64,000 bases of DNA, from the NCBI RefSeq assembly GCF_033955345.1, contig NZ_CP138332.1:1798001-1862000 (forward strand), given 5' to 3'. The DNA comes from Sphingobacterium bambusae. GTDB taxonomy: Bacteria; Bacteroidota; Bacteroidia; Sphingobacteriales; Sphingobacteriaceae. The notes under the pieces are model-generated. The model worked only from the letters and a program-made list of their open reading frames with translations. It did no database searches and was not told where the DNA came from. Below, one piece after another: positions 35,597 to 43,671 of this stretch. A program made the translations under genes and the position numbers. Positions within the stretch are counted from its first letter, which is position 1; every line of letters begins with the position of its first letter.

Positions 35597-36046
35597 ACTC
35601 ATTGTGACTTGCTCTTCTACCTTTCTTTTCAACGCTTGGTTAAAAGCTTCAAAACCTCTTTGCGTAGGCCCAAGAATCATTTTCCTCAACAGGGGCACCA
35701 ACAGTCCATCAAAGTGCTCTCCTTGTATAAATAGAGTCGTCCCATTGGGTAATGGCTTCAATATAAAATAATGTTCTCCATCAAAAAGACCTGGCAGCAA
35801 CAGTCGACCTCTCCAACGCAATTCCTTCATTTCTACTAATTGAAGCACCTTGGGATGCATGGTCATCTTCTTGCCATCTGGCTGCTGCAACAACACCGTT
35901 GTCGACTCCCCTTGTTGGGGTGCTGCAGTCAAAAAAAGGATTGTAGGACTCCACTCCGTGTAGGCTTTGAAATCGGAAAACACTTGCCATACCTGTTCGA
36001 CGGTAGCGTTGATGTTAATTTGCTTCTCTATATCTATTTTTCGCAT
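35591..36046 (-). CDS. SRPBCC family protein
   Basis: A 151-residue START/SRPBCC-fold protein: the start IEKQININATVEQVWQVFSD with WSPTILFL, then RGRLLLPGLFDGEHYF and a C-terminal helix LLRKMILGPTQRGFEAFNQALKR are typical. These proteins bind hydrophobic ligands, but the ligand here is unknown. I use the ATG at 36046; the upstream start at 36094 adds a stretch that does not fit the fold. A -7 box ends only 4 bases before this ATG. It is followed by the Crp/Fnr-like gene upstream on the same strand. Confidence 0.8.
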   Translation of the reverse strand: MRKIDIEKQININATVEQVWQVFSDFKAYTEWSPTILFLTAAPQQGESTTVLLQQPDGKKMTMHPKVLQLVEMKELRWRGRLLLPGLFDGEHYFILKPLPNGTTLFIQGEHFDGLLVPLLRKMILGPTQRGFEAFNQALKRKVEEQVTMSL

Positions 36047-36050
36047 AGCA

Positions 36051-36058
36051 CAAAAATA
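36051..36058 (-). promoter_or_regulatory. Candidate -7 element (TATTTTTG) for SRPBCC gene
   Basis: Read on the minus strand it is TATTTTTG. It ends 4 bases before the ATG at 36046, lying in the gap after the Crp/Fnr-like gene. Confidence 0.4.
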
Positions 36059-36099
36059 ATACGGCACAAGAAGCTTTGGCTTGACAAAAATCAAGAAAA

Positions 36100-36660
36100 C
36101 TACTTAGCGCGAATACGGCTCAGCGTTTCCGGGCTCATCCCCAGCAAAGAAGCGATATATTGCAGCGGAACCTGATTGAAATGGTTAGGATACTGGGCGA
36201 AATAGCGGGCGTAGCGTTCCTCTGTAGATAGCGCAATAAAGTCGAAAATTCGGTTTTCCATCACGGAAAAACACTTCGCAACAAATCTTTTTTCCAACAT
36301 ATTCCAAGCGGGCAGCTCCTTCTCAAATTGCAGGTAGTCAGCATAGGAAAGTGTCCATAGCGTCGTCTCCGACAGCGCTCGGATATTCCAGCGAGCAGGC
36401 TCTCGAAACATAAAGGAAGAGATATCCGTTAGAAAATGTCCTGCATCTCCGATCCATTGTGTCACCTCTCTCTTTTCGGTTTCGGCAAAAACACGAACCA
36501 AACCGGAACTAATAAAACTAAACTTGTTGCAACGCTCGCCCGTTTGCAGGAAGTAAGCATTTTTAGGAAGTAATTCGGGAGAAAACTTACTGGAAAAAAC
36601 CTGCGCCTCCGTTTCACTGATGTCGAACATCACACTAAAAGCGCGCGTAAGCTGTATCAT
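36100..36660 (-). CDS. Crp/Fnr family transcriptional regulator
   Basis: A 186-residue regulator. The N-terminal cyclic-nucleotide-binding-like jelly roll includes LLPKNAYFLQTGERCNKFSFISSGLVRVF and GDAGHFLTD, and the C-terminal winged helix has QVPLQYIASLLGMSPETLSRIRAK. Several Bacteroidota members sense redox or stress, but the cAMP-contact residues are not obvious here, so the effector is unknown. It lies between SRPBCC and DUF721 genes; its start ATG (36660) touches the stop of the DUF721 gene. Confidence 0.88.
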   Translation of the reverse strand: MIQLTRAFSVMFDISETEAQVFSSKFSPELLPKNAYFLQTGERCNKFSFISSGLVRVFAETEKREVTQWIGDAGHFLTDISSFMFREPARWNIRALSETTLWTLSYADYLQFEKELPAWNMLEKRFVAKCFSVMENRIFDFIALSTEERYARYFAQYPNHFNQVPLQYIASLLGMSPETLSRIRAK

Positions 36661-36974
36661 TAAAGAATAATAAATTCTTCTATTACCACATGTCCGACGT
36701 ACTCATTGACACGCCCTATAATCTGTCGACGCATCATCGCGAGTTCATTCTTGATAACCGCTGACTCGACCCTCACGAAGAGTTTCTTGTTGTGTATATA
36801 AATTTTCTGTGTTCGGTTAGCAATGGCACTACCTATGATCTCGGGCCAAGCGGTAACGATCGATGATTCATCAAATTTAGAGCGCAAGCGGTACACTTCG
36901 ATCCATTTTTCAACGGCTTCTTTAATTCCGATGTCGTCTTTCGTCGGAATTTCATCAAATTTCTTCTTATACAT
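36660..36974 (-). CDS. DUF721 domain-containing protein (DciA-like)
   Basis: A 104-residue DUF721 protein. KEAVEKWIEVYRLRSKFDESSIVTAWPEIIG and IANRTQKIYIHNKKLFVRVESAVIKNEL are the conserved core; members in other phyla include the helicase loader DciA. The start is set at 36974, as a strong AAAGGAGG site lies 8 bases upstream inside the end of recF. It overlaps recF by 8 bases and is co-transcribed with it, which fits a role in DNA replication. Confidence 0.85.
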   Translation of the reverse strand: MYKKKFDEIPTKDDIGIKEAVEKWIEVYRLRSKFDESSIVTAWPEIIGSAIANRTQKIYIHNKKLFVRVESAVIKNELAMMRRQIIGRVNEYVGHVVIEEFIIL

Positions 36975-38070
36975 CAACCGTGCCTCCTTTAACCTCAAAA
37001 ATACGAATTGGCTTTTCTATTTCATCGAAAATTTGTTTTATTCTTTCCCCATTTGTATCCGTCAGGAAAATCTGTCCAAATTCATCTTCAGAAACCAATT
37101 GCATAAGCTTACGGGTTCGGTATTCATCCAGTTTATCAAAAATATCGTCCAAAAGCAGCAGCGGCTTATATTGTTTACACGCCCGCAAGAAGCTGTATTG
37201 TGCAAGCTTCAGGGCGATGAGAAAAGATTTCTGCTGTCCTTGTGATCCGAACTTCTTCAAAACCATTCCATCATGTATGGTAAACAGGAGATCATCCTTA
37301 TGTATGCCTTGCGTTGTGCGTTCCAAGGCGCGATCTCTATCAATGGATTGCCGCAATAGCGTCTCGAAATCCTGCCCCATCAAGGGTGACTCGTAAACCA
37401 AAGCAACCTGCTCCGCATCGGTACTCAAGAAAGCATAATACCGTTCGAATTCCGGTAAAAAGCGTTCCATAAATTGCTTGCGACGGGAGAAAATACGCTC
37501 ACCGGCTTCCACCAACTGTAGATTGAGCACCTCCAAAAGTCCGACATCAAAAACGCCTTTCTCCCGGATTTGCTTCAACAGTGTATTGCGTTGCAATAGA
37601 ATCTTATTGTACTGAATAAGTATATCCAGGTATTGATTATCGGTTTGGGAGATAACGTTATCCATAAATTTCCGTCGCTCTTCACTACCATCGGTGACAA
37701 TACTCGTATCACTCGGAGAGATCATTACCAGTGGAAATTGACCGATGTGATCCGCTAAACGTGGATAATCTTTTTTATTCTTCTTAAACTGTTTTTTTTG
37801 ATTTTTTTTTAGGCTACAGGATATGGTGTCCGATGCATAGTCTTTATCAAATTCTCCTTGAACCATAAACCAATCTTCTCCCTTTTTGATATGTTGGGAA
37901 TCAATAGGATTGAAATAAGATTTACACAGGGCAAGGTAATGTATGGCATCTAACAAGTTTGTCTTTCCCGCACCATTAGGACCGGCAAATGCATTCACTT
38001 GCGCCAAAAAATCCAAGGAAGTTTCCGTGTAATTCTTAAAATTTAAGACAGAGAGTTGCTTTAGCCACAT
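36967..38070 (-). CDS. recF: DNA replication and repair protein RecF
   Basis: A 367-residue SMC-like ATPase. The Walker A GPNGAGKTNLLDAI lies at residues 30-43, after LKQLSVLNFKNYTE; the signature is GSQGQQKSFLIALKLAQ, and Walker B is LLLLDDIFDKLD. RecF loads RecA at single-strand gaps with RecO and RecR. The ATG at 38070 gives the standard N-terminus; the upstream in-frame start at 38136 adds a non-conserved stretch. It heads a small operon with DUF721, and a -7 box on the minus strand ends 15 bases upstream. Confidence 0.95.
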   Translation of the reverse strand: MWLKQLSVLNFKNYTETSLDFLAQVNAFAGPNGAGKTNLLDAIHYLALCKSYFNPIDSQHIKKGEDWFMVQGEFDKDYASDTISCSLKKNQKKQFKKNKKDYPRLADHIGQFPLVMISPSDTSIVTDGSEERRKFMDNVISQTDNQYLDILIQYNKILLQRNTLLKQIREKGVFDVGLLEVLNLQLVEAGERIFSRRKQFMERFLPEFERYYAFLSTDAEQVALVYESPLMGQDFETLLRQSIDRDRALERTTQGIHKDDLLFTIHDGMVLKKFGSQGQQKSFLIALKLAQYSFLRACKQYKPLLLLDDIFDKLDEYRTRKLMQLVSEDEFGQIFLTDTNGERIKQIFDEIEKPIRIFEVKGGTVDV

Positions 38071-38085
38071 GTATGAAGGAAAATC

Positions 38086-38093
38086 CAAAAATA
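38086..38093 (-). promoter_or_regulatory. Candidate -7 element (TATTTTTG) for recF
   Basis: A TAnnTTTG match on the minus strand, 15 bases before the recF ATG at 38070. Confidence 0.4.
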
Positions 38094-38140
38094 AAAATTT
38101 AATAAGGAAGGGGCAAACAATGTTTGCCGCATTCACGCTA

Positions 38141-38467
38141 TTATTTTATTTCTTCAAAATCCACGAATTCACCGGCCGTCTGTGTACCTTTCCGTTGTTT
38201 GGCTTCTTCCGTAGGAACGTAATCCACACGAATCTCGCCATTGTTTCGTCCGTTCTGATCCTGCTGTTGCTTAAACTGGTCAAAAGGGTTGCTTTGTTGG
38301 TATTGGTAGCGTCCATTTCCTGCGCCCTGTTGCGCCTGCTGTGCTGCTTTGCCCATAAGGCGTTCGGAAAGCTTCCGTAAAGCAATGGGCATCAACAAGC
38401 GAAATAAGAACTTCACGCCGTAAAAAACCAAGAAAAATATAAGGATAAACTTTATTAAAAATTCCAT
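38141..38467 (-). CDS. DUF4834 family protein
   Basis: A 108-residue protein with an N-terminal membrane helix (MEFLIKFILIFFLVFYGVKFLF), a basic segment (ALRKLSERLMG) and a long Gln/Asn-rich hydrophilic tail ending FVDFEEIK. This layout matches DUF4834 of Bacteroidota, small single-pass proteins of unknown function. It is transcribed towards recF. A -7 box (CAAATTTA at 38485-38492 on the plus strand) sits 17 bases before its start. Confidence 0.8.
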   Translation of the reverse strand: MEFLIKFILIFFLVFYGVKFLFRLLMPIALRKLSERLMGKAAQQAQQGAGNGRYQYQQSNPFDQFKQQQDQNGRNNGEIRVDYVPTEEAKQRKGTQTAGEFVDFEEIK

Positions 38468-38484
38468 GTGCTAAACTATTTGAT

Positions 38485-38492
38485 CAAATTTA
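38485..38492 (-). promoter_or_regulatory. Candidate -7 element (TAAATTTG) for the DUF4834 gene
   Basis: A TAnnTTTG match on the minus strand 17 bases before the ATG at 38467. Confidence 0.4.
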
Positions 38493-38601
38493 CTAAAAAT
38501 CTATAAACCCTTTCGTCAACAAAATGTCAGCATGAATATGTTAACAGATTTTAACGCGGAAAATCGCACACCAAGCGCGCAACGCTATGGTTAAGATGAT
38601 C

Positions 38602-39114
38602 TTACGAAATTCCTTTATCTCCTTTTAGTCTTTGCTGCGCTAACTCCACGGCACGTACGAATTCTTCCGCCTTGTGCGAACCAATGATATAGATCAATCC
38701 TTCTTTATCCGTCAGCCAAACGGCATCTTTCCCTCCGGAATAAAAACGTATTTTACCGTTTTTATGTAGATTATAAACAGGATTATTGAAAATGAATAAA
38801 CTGTATGGTTTTCGTTCGACCTTAACAATATTATACAAGTCGATCTTCACCAAACGAGAGGACCACAGTCCGCTAATTATCAAAAACTTACCGCCTACAA
38901 CAGTCTTGTAATGCACCATATAGATCATGATGATCGACACCACGATAATACTCACACCGACGATAAAGAAAAGTTGGCTCGACGCCAAGTGCTGCAGATT
39001 CAGGTAATAGGCAATAAAACAGAATAATACCAAGATCATCCGTACACTTAACCAGGTCGCATCACGTCCTAGGTATTGCTTTTCCTGAAATAGATATTGT
39101 CCATCCATAGCCAT
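38602..39114 (-). CDS. Membrane protein with PH-like domain
   Basis: A 170-residue protein with two adjacent membrane helices (about residues 24-46 and 50-69) followed by a beta-rich part (KTVVGGKFLIISGLWSSRLVKIDLYNIVKVERK) that looks like a bacterial PH domain. The C-terminus is a short helix. I do not recognise a named family. Its start overlaps the tilS stop as TAATG, so it is co-translated with tilS; that order may simply reflect the operon. Alternative start at 39108. Confidence 0.65.
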   Translation of the reverse strand: MAMDGQYLFQEKQYLGRDATWLSVRMILVLFCFIAYYLNLQHLASSQLFFIVGVSIIVVSIIMIYMVHYKTVVGGKFLIISGLWSSRLVKIDLYNIVKVERKPYSLFIFNNPVYNLHKNGKIRFYSGGKDAVWLTDKEGLIYIIGSHKAEEFVRAVELAQQRLKGDKGIS

Positions 39115-40445
39115 TATTTATAAACCAAAGTAAACACTTTTTTTGTACTTTCCGTTATCCGATAGCGATTATCCAGTCTGTAGCCCACCACCCAAATTAT
39201 ATCACCATTGCCATTCAGCAAGATTGGAATCTGTTCCTTTTCAAACAGCGATATCTTCTTTTGCACAAAGTAGTCACTAAGTTTTTGTTTGCCTTGCATC
39301 CCTAAGGGATAAAATACGTCGCCCTGTCTCCAGTAGCGTAGGGTTAAGGGAAAAACCAATTTAGTATAATCTATCTTCGCCCTATCCGCCCGCGGATCTA
39401 TACTGCTGTCTTCTCCTGCCGATCCTTGAAAAGTATAGGCGCCAAAAAAGACTTTGCTATCGCTCTCATAAAAAGAAATCGAATCGATCCGCCCCAGTTC
39501 AGACAAAATAGGGCGTAACAATAAGGAGCTTCGGTCGAGAAGCAATTCGTGCGTTCCCGAATAGAAGCGTCTGCCCGGTTCGCCATCCCAAGCGCGCTGC
39601 AGATCGCCTAGCACCTCCTTCGAAAAACCATAGGGATTAAAAAGTTCGTAAAGTAACCCTGTATTGCTTAGATACTGTTCCAATTCCGCGCGTTCTATTT
39701 CAACAAAATCCGCCTTTTGCCGAAATAGGCTGTCGCGAATCGGCAAGATGAAGGATTGCAACAGCGTGTATGTCTCGCTGAAGTTAGCGATGTTATCCAG
39801 CATCACCGCATCAAAATCGGGATTAACCTCCCTTAGCTTAGGCAACACCTCGATACGAATCTTATTTCGTGCATATTTGGTGGAGAAATTCGATTGGTCA
39901 TCCCGAAACGGGATACCCAAGGCTGTCACATGTTTAGTTATCTGATCCGCGCTAAGAAATAGCAATGGACGAATCAAGAGGCCTTGCTTTGGTAGGATTC
40001 CACGCAGGCCCCGCAGGCCTGTTCCTCTGCTCATATTGATGAGCGTCGTTTCGATATGATCTTGCTGATGCTGCGCGATAGCAATCCATTGGGCATTTTC
40101 TTGCTGTCTTAATGCTTCGAACCAAGCGTAGCGCAGATCTCGTGCAGCCATCTGTATAGATATGCCCTTTTCGTCCGCATAGGATTCGGTATCAAATCGT
40201 TGTACGAAACAAGGCACAGCATATTGTGCCGCAAACTGCCGTACCAATGCCTCATCGGCATCCGAGTCGGCACCTCGCAAACTAAAGTTACAATGTGCCA
40301 AGCGACAGTCGTATCCCAACTGTATGAAAAGATAAGCCATCAGCATCGAATCACGCCCGCCACTGACGGCCACAATGATCCGATCATTTTCGGCAATAGC
40401 CAAGCTTTCCTGTAGGTATTTCTGAAATTGGCGAAGCAAATCCAT
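39114..40445 (-). CDS. tilS: tRNA(Ile)-lysidine synthase
   Basis: A 443-residue enzyme with the PP-loop SGGRDS at residues 28-33 in IIVAVSGGRDSMLMAY, followed by HCNFSLRGADSDADE and AARDLRYAWFEAL. The C-terminal part of about 200 residues (lysidine synthetase domain with LRYWRQGDVFYPLGMQGKQKLSDYF) is complete. It modifies C34 of tRNA-Ile to lysidine so that AUA is read correctly; it is essential in most bacteria. The -7 box on the minus strand (40450-40457) ends 4 bases before the ATG. It is divergent from the OstA-like gene. Confidence 0.95.
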   Translation of the reverse strand: MDLLRQFQKYLQESLAIAENDRIIVAVSGGRDSMLMAYLFIQLGYDCRLAHCNFSLRGADSDADEALVRQFAAQYAVPCFVQRFDTESYADEKGISIQMAARDLRYAWFEALRQQENAQWIAIAQHQQDHIETTLINMSRGTGLRGLRGILPKQGLLIRPLLFLSADQITKHVTALGIPFRDDQSNFSTKYARNKIRIEVLPKLREVNPDFDAVMLDNIANFSETYTLLQSFILPIRDSLFRQKADFVEIERAELEQYLSNTGLLYELFNPYGFSKEVLGDLQRAWDGEPGRRFYSGTHELLLDRSSLLLRPILSELGRIDSISFYESDSKVFFGAYTFQGSAGEDSSIDPRADRAKIDYTKLVFPLTLRYWRQGDVFYPLGMQGKQKLSDYFVQKKISLFEKEQIPILLNGNGDIIWVVGYRLDNRYRITESTKKVFTLVYK

Positions 40446-40449
40446 AGAC

Positions 40450-40457
40450 CAAAGTTA
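40450..40457 (-). promoter_or_regulatory. Candidate -7 element (TAACTTTG) for tilS
   Basis: Read on the minus strand it is TAACTTTG and ends 4 bases before the tilS ATG at 40445, so the first transcribed base would be at or next to the start codon. Confidence 0.5.
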
Positions 40458-40528
40458 AGACAATATTCTATCCAAAAGTATTTGGCAGGAAAAATTGTGC
40501 TTTAACATTTTTTTGCTTTTTTATTAGC

Positions 40529-40536
40529 TATTTTTG
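40529..40536 (+). promoter_or_regulatory. Candidate -7 element TATTTTTG for OstA-like gene
   Basis: A TAnnTTTG match that ends 5 bases before the GTG start at 40542. It shares a 96-base gap with the divergent tilS promoter. Confidence 0.5.
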
Positions 40537-40541
40537 CGCTC

Positions 40542-42944
40542 GTGAAACAGTACTTCATTATCGTCTTCTGCTTATGCTACGCATTCGTTTCGTTTGCGCA
40601 ACAAGTCCCATCTGGTCGCAACGGACAGGGTGAAGATCGGTTGAATTTGGTAAGTTCACGGAATGCTGTTTTCAATGCCAAAACCGGATATTCCACCTAT
40701 TACAACGGTGTTTTTGAACATAAAGGCAGCACATTATCCGCCGATAGCAGCATCATGTATGAGGATGAGCTGAAACAGCAATTTTTTGAAGCGTTTGGGA
40801 ATGTCGTGATCACGCAACCATCGGGCACGGTTATCTATGCAGACAAGCTTCATTATGATGCTACACCGCAGATTGCGACCTTAACGAATAATGTGCGCAT
40901 GGTGGATGCCAACTCGGTTTTAACGACGAATTTTCTAGTCTATAAAATGCGGAGTAAGGTGGGCACCTACACCGGTGGTGGACGTATCATATCAAAGGGT
41001 GATACCATCACGTCCAAAAATGCCTATTACTTTGAAGACACCCAAGATGCTTATTTCCGAAATAAGGTAGTGGTACGCACACCCAATGTCAAGATTTATA
41101 CGGACACCATGCGCTATAACTCGGCACAGCGCATGACTTACTTCTTCGGCCCCACCAATATAAAAGGTAATAAGGGCGAAAACTTGTATACCGAAAAAGG
41201 CAATTACAATACGGAAACCGGCGTGGCCAACTTTTCAAAAAACAACCTTTATACCGAAGGAACGCGTTTTCTGAAAGGCGATAGCTTGCACTACGATCGC
41301 AGTACTGGCTATGGAAAGGCCTTTCGCAATGTGGTCTTTGTAGATACCACGGATAAATTTTACGCTTATGGAGGTTACGGCCTGTACAATCAAGCCGATG
41401 AGTCCATCACGATGACAGACAAACCGCTGATCACGATGGTTGTGAACAACGACTCGACCAAGACGACGACAGATAGCACAGCGGTGGTTGACGACAGCGC
41501 CACTGGAAAAAGAAATAAGGGCAAAAATAAGCCTGATAAAAAGATAGACGTAGACGAGCGGGTTGATGCAGAAAAAGAACCTATCACCCTGCAATCCGAC
41601 TCGACTATGATTGCCACGCCGGTAAAGGAAGCCCCCAAGGTAGATTCTGTTTACATGACAGCTGACACCCTGTTTTCAAGGATGATCTTGTTGAAAGACT
41701 ACAAGGCCTTGGATTTTAAGCTAGACCGCAGTGGTGGCGAATTGGATGTAGAAGAAGATGTCGATTATGGCGATGACGAGCTAGGCATCGGTGAAGAAAT
41801 GGAAGGCGACGCACTGACTTTGCAGGATTCCGTGGGCGTAGATAGCCTAGGTATAGACAGTCTGGGCGTAGATAGCGTCCTGACTAAAGTTCCGGAAAAG
41901 GCTGTCTCCAAACAAATACAAAAGCCTGCTGAGATCAAGAAACCTGTAGCAAAGCAATCGAACAGGACCGCAGCTCCTCAGAAAAATGAAAAGACCGAGA
42001 TTGCGAAGACCTTGCAGCAAGATTCCGTTATCCGGCAACGTGCGATTGTACCGCGGGAGGCAGAAGCCGACAGCTTGATAAACCAAGCGCTGGAAGTTGC
42101 TCAAAAACCTGACACGGCATTTAAAGACACCAGCAATCAAGCCTACCTCGATACAGCCCGTACGCGAATCGTCAAGGCATACTACAATGTGCGCATGTTC
42201 AAATCAGATCTCCAAGCTGTTGCGGATTCTGTGTATTATGGTATGGCCGATTCCATGTTCCGCTTTATGGGTAGACCAATGATTTGGTCGGACGGCTCGC
42301 AGATTTCGTCGGACACTATCTTTATGCAGATTAAGCAGCAGAAGATGGATAATGCCCTATTGATCAATAATGCCTTTATGGTCAATGCTGTGCTTGACTC
42401 CATCAAATACAATCAGCTAAAAGGACGTAAGATCACTGCCTTTTTTGCAAATAATGCTATGGATAGGCTTTACGTAGACGGCAATGCGGAGAATTTGGTA
42501 TTCTCTTCCAATGACAAAACGAATACCATCAGCGAAATGTTCCACGATCGCGGGGCGCGTATCAAGATTAAAATGGAAGGCAAAAAGATTATTGACTACA
42601 CCACGATTCGGAAAGTAGACCAGAAAGTATACCCTTTCAGACTAGTGACTCAGGAGAACGAGACTTTGCCCGGCTTTATTTGGCGCCCGCAAGATCGTCC
42701 AAAATCCAAACAGGATATGATGGATAGAAAACGGGAACTACCAAAAGGAGGAGCAACGAATGAAGGTGAAGAAAACAGTAAGACACCTGAAAATCAAGAA
42801 AAAGGAGCGCAAAAGGAAGGTGACTTACCGCCTAAGCCGACAGTTCCAAACAAAGTGACGCCTAATGTCGGTGTTAAACCCGGAGCCGCCGCTGCAAAAC
42901 CTTCTACTGCCCTCCCCGAAAAAATGGTAGCTCCTCAGCGTTAG
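40542..42944 (+). CDS. OstA-like (LptA/OstA domain) LPS transport protein
   Basis: An 800-residue protein with a GTG start, a signal peptide (residues 1-20, ending FAQ), and an N-terminal OstA/LptA-type beta-repeat region (KTGYSTYYNGVFEHKGSTLSADSSIMYEDE, then NVVITQPSGTVIYADKLHYD and NVRMVDANSVLTTNFLVY). The family carries LPS across the periplasm. A long hydrophilic acidic insert (about residues 300-560) follows, with a repeat GVDSLGIDSLGVDS near residues 431-445. A second beta-rich part resumes at about 540, and a Pro/Lys-rich tail closes the chain. The insert and tail are unusual; role of each unknown. Confidence 0.8.
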   Translation: MKQYFIIVFCLCYAFVSFAQQVPSGRNGQGEDRLNLVSSRNAVFNAKTGYSTYYNGVFEHKGSTLSADSSIMYEDELKQQFFEAFGNVVITQPSGTVIYADKLHYDATPQIATLTNNVRMVDANSVLTTNFLVYKMRSKVGTYTGGGRIISKGDTITSKNAYYFEDTQDAYFRNKVVVRTPNVKIYTDTMRYNSAQRMTYFFGPTNIKGNKGENLYTEKGNYNTETGVANFSKNNLYTEGTRFLKGDSLHYDRSTGYGKAFRNVVFVDTTDKFYAYGGYGLYNQADESITMTDKPLITMVVNNDSTKTTTDSTAVVDDSATGKRNKGKNKPDKKIDVDERVDAEKEPITLQSDSTMIATPVKEAPKVDSVYMTADTLFSRMILLKDYKALDFKLDRSGGELDVEEDVDYGDDELGIGEEMEGDALTLQDSVGVDSLGIDSLGVDSVLTKVPEKAVSKQIQKPAEIKKPVAKQSNRTAAPQKNEKTEIAKTLQQDSVIRQRAIVPREAEADSLINQALEVAQKPDTAFKDTSNQAYLDTARTRIVKAYYNVRMFKSDLQAVADSVYYGMADSMFRFMGRPMIWSDGSQISSDTIFMQIKQQKMDNALLINNAFMVNAVLDSIKYNQLKGRKITAFFANNAMDRLYVDGNAENLVFSSNDKTNTISEMFHDRGARIKIKMEGKKIIDYTTIRKVDQKVYPFRLVTQENETLPGFIWRPQDRPKSKQDMMDRKRELPKGGATNEGEENSKTPENQEKGAQKEGDLPPKPTVPNKVTPNVGVKPGAAAAKPSTALPEKMVAPQR
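41835..41879 (+). repeat. Three 15-base tandem units inside the OstA-like gene
   Basis: Three in-frame units encode GVDSL, GIDSL and GVDSV. The second differs in bases but keeps the pattern, so the repeat is old rather than a recent slippage. Confidence 0.8.
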
Positions 42945-42997
42945 CCGAAATGCCTGATTTCTCTTTTCGATTTACGTAGTTCAAAACGAGCACCTAC

Positions 42998-43573
42998 TTA
43001 TTTACTTAACAAAAAATCGGTGAGTTTACTAACCGCTATTGCCCGATGGCTGATGGCATTCTTTTCTTCCGACGTCATTTCTGCAAATGTTTTATCGTAA
43101 CCGTTGGGAATAAAAATCGGATCATATCCAAAGCCCTCTACGCCGCGACGTTCCGGCACAATGGTTCCTTCAATAGCTCCATCAAAGAAATGTTGCTGTT
43201 CATTAAGGTACAGCGAGATCACCGTCCTAAATCGAGCAGTTCGATTTTCGTTCGCTCCCAATCGTTCCAAAACAAGGTCAATATTCTTTTCCATATCCCG
43301 GCTTCCGGAATAGCGAGCAGAATATACACCTGGCTCTTTATCGAGCGCATCGATTTCCAATCCGGAATCGTCCCCGAAACAATAAAGCCCATATTTGTTC
43401 ACCAAATAATCGGTTTTCTGTTGTGCGTTCTCTTCAAAAGTAACTCCAGTCTCCGGGATATCATCCTGACAGTCAATGTCAGCCAAGGACTTGATAATAA
43501 ATTTATCACTAACGATAGCTTGCACCTCGGTTAGTTTATGAGCGTTGTTTGTAGCAAATACAAGTTCGAGCAT
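42998..43573 (-). CDS. rdgB: non-canonical purine NTP pyrophosphatase (RdgB/HAM1)
   Basis: A 191-residue nucleotide pyrophosphatase. VFATNNAHKLTEVQAI is the N-terminal signature, FEENAQQKTDYLVNKYGLYCFGDDSGLEIDAL the active-site block, and GFGYDPIFIPNGYDKTFAEM and SHRAIAVSKLTDFL the C-terminal ones. It removes dITP and XTP from the nucleotide pool. The plus strand downstream of the start (43575-43615) is AT-rich with iterated AAAAATTAAAAAG-like motifs. Confidence 0.95.
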   Translation of the reverse strand: MLELVFATNNAHKLTEVQAIVSDKFIIKSLADIDCQDDIPETGVTFEENAQQKTDYLVNKYGLYCFGDDSGLEIDALDKEPGVYSARYSGSRDMEKNIDLVLERLGANENRTARFRTVISLYLNEQQHFFDGAIEGTIVPERRGVEGFGYDPIFIPNGYDKTFAEMTSEEKNAISHRAIAVSKLTDFLLSK

Positions 43574-43671
43574 TTTGAAAATTTAAAAGTAAAAATTAAA
43601 AAGGCAAAAGTAGAAAGTCAAAGATTAGAAAAGTAGTAGATGCGAAAGATCTACAATCTAAGTACTTCGTA

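Noticed and set aside
38112..38128. Hairpin GGCAAAC/GTTTGCC between recF and the DUF4834 gene
   Set aside because: It lacks a following T-run on the minus strand; too weak to call a terminator.
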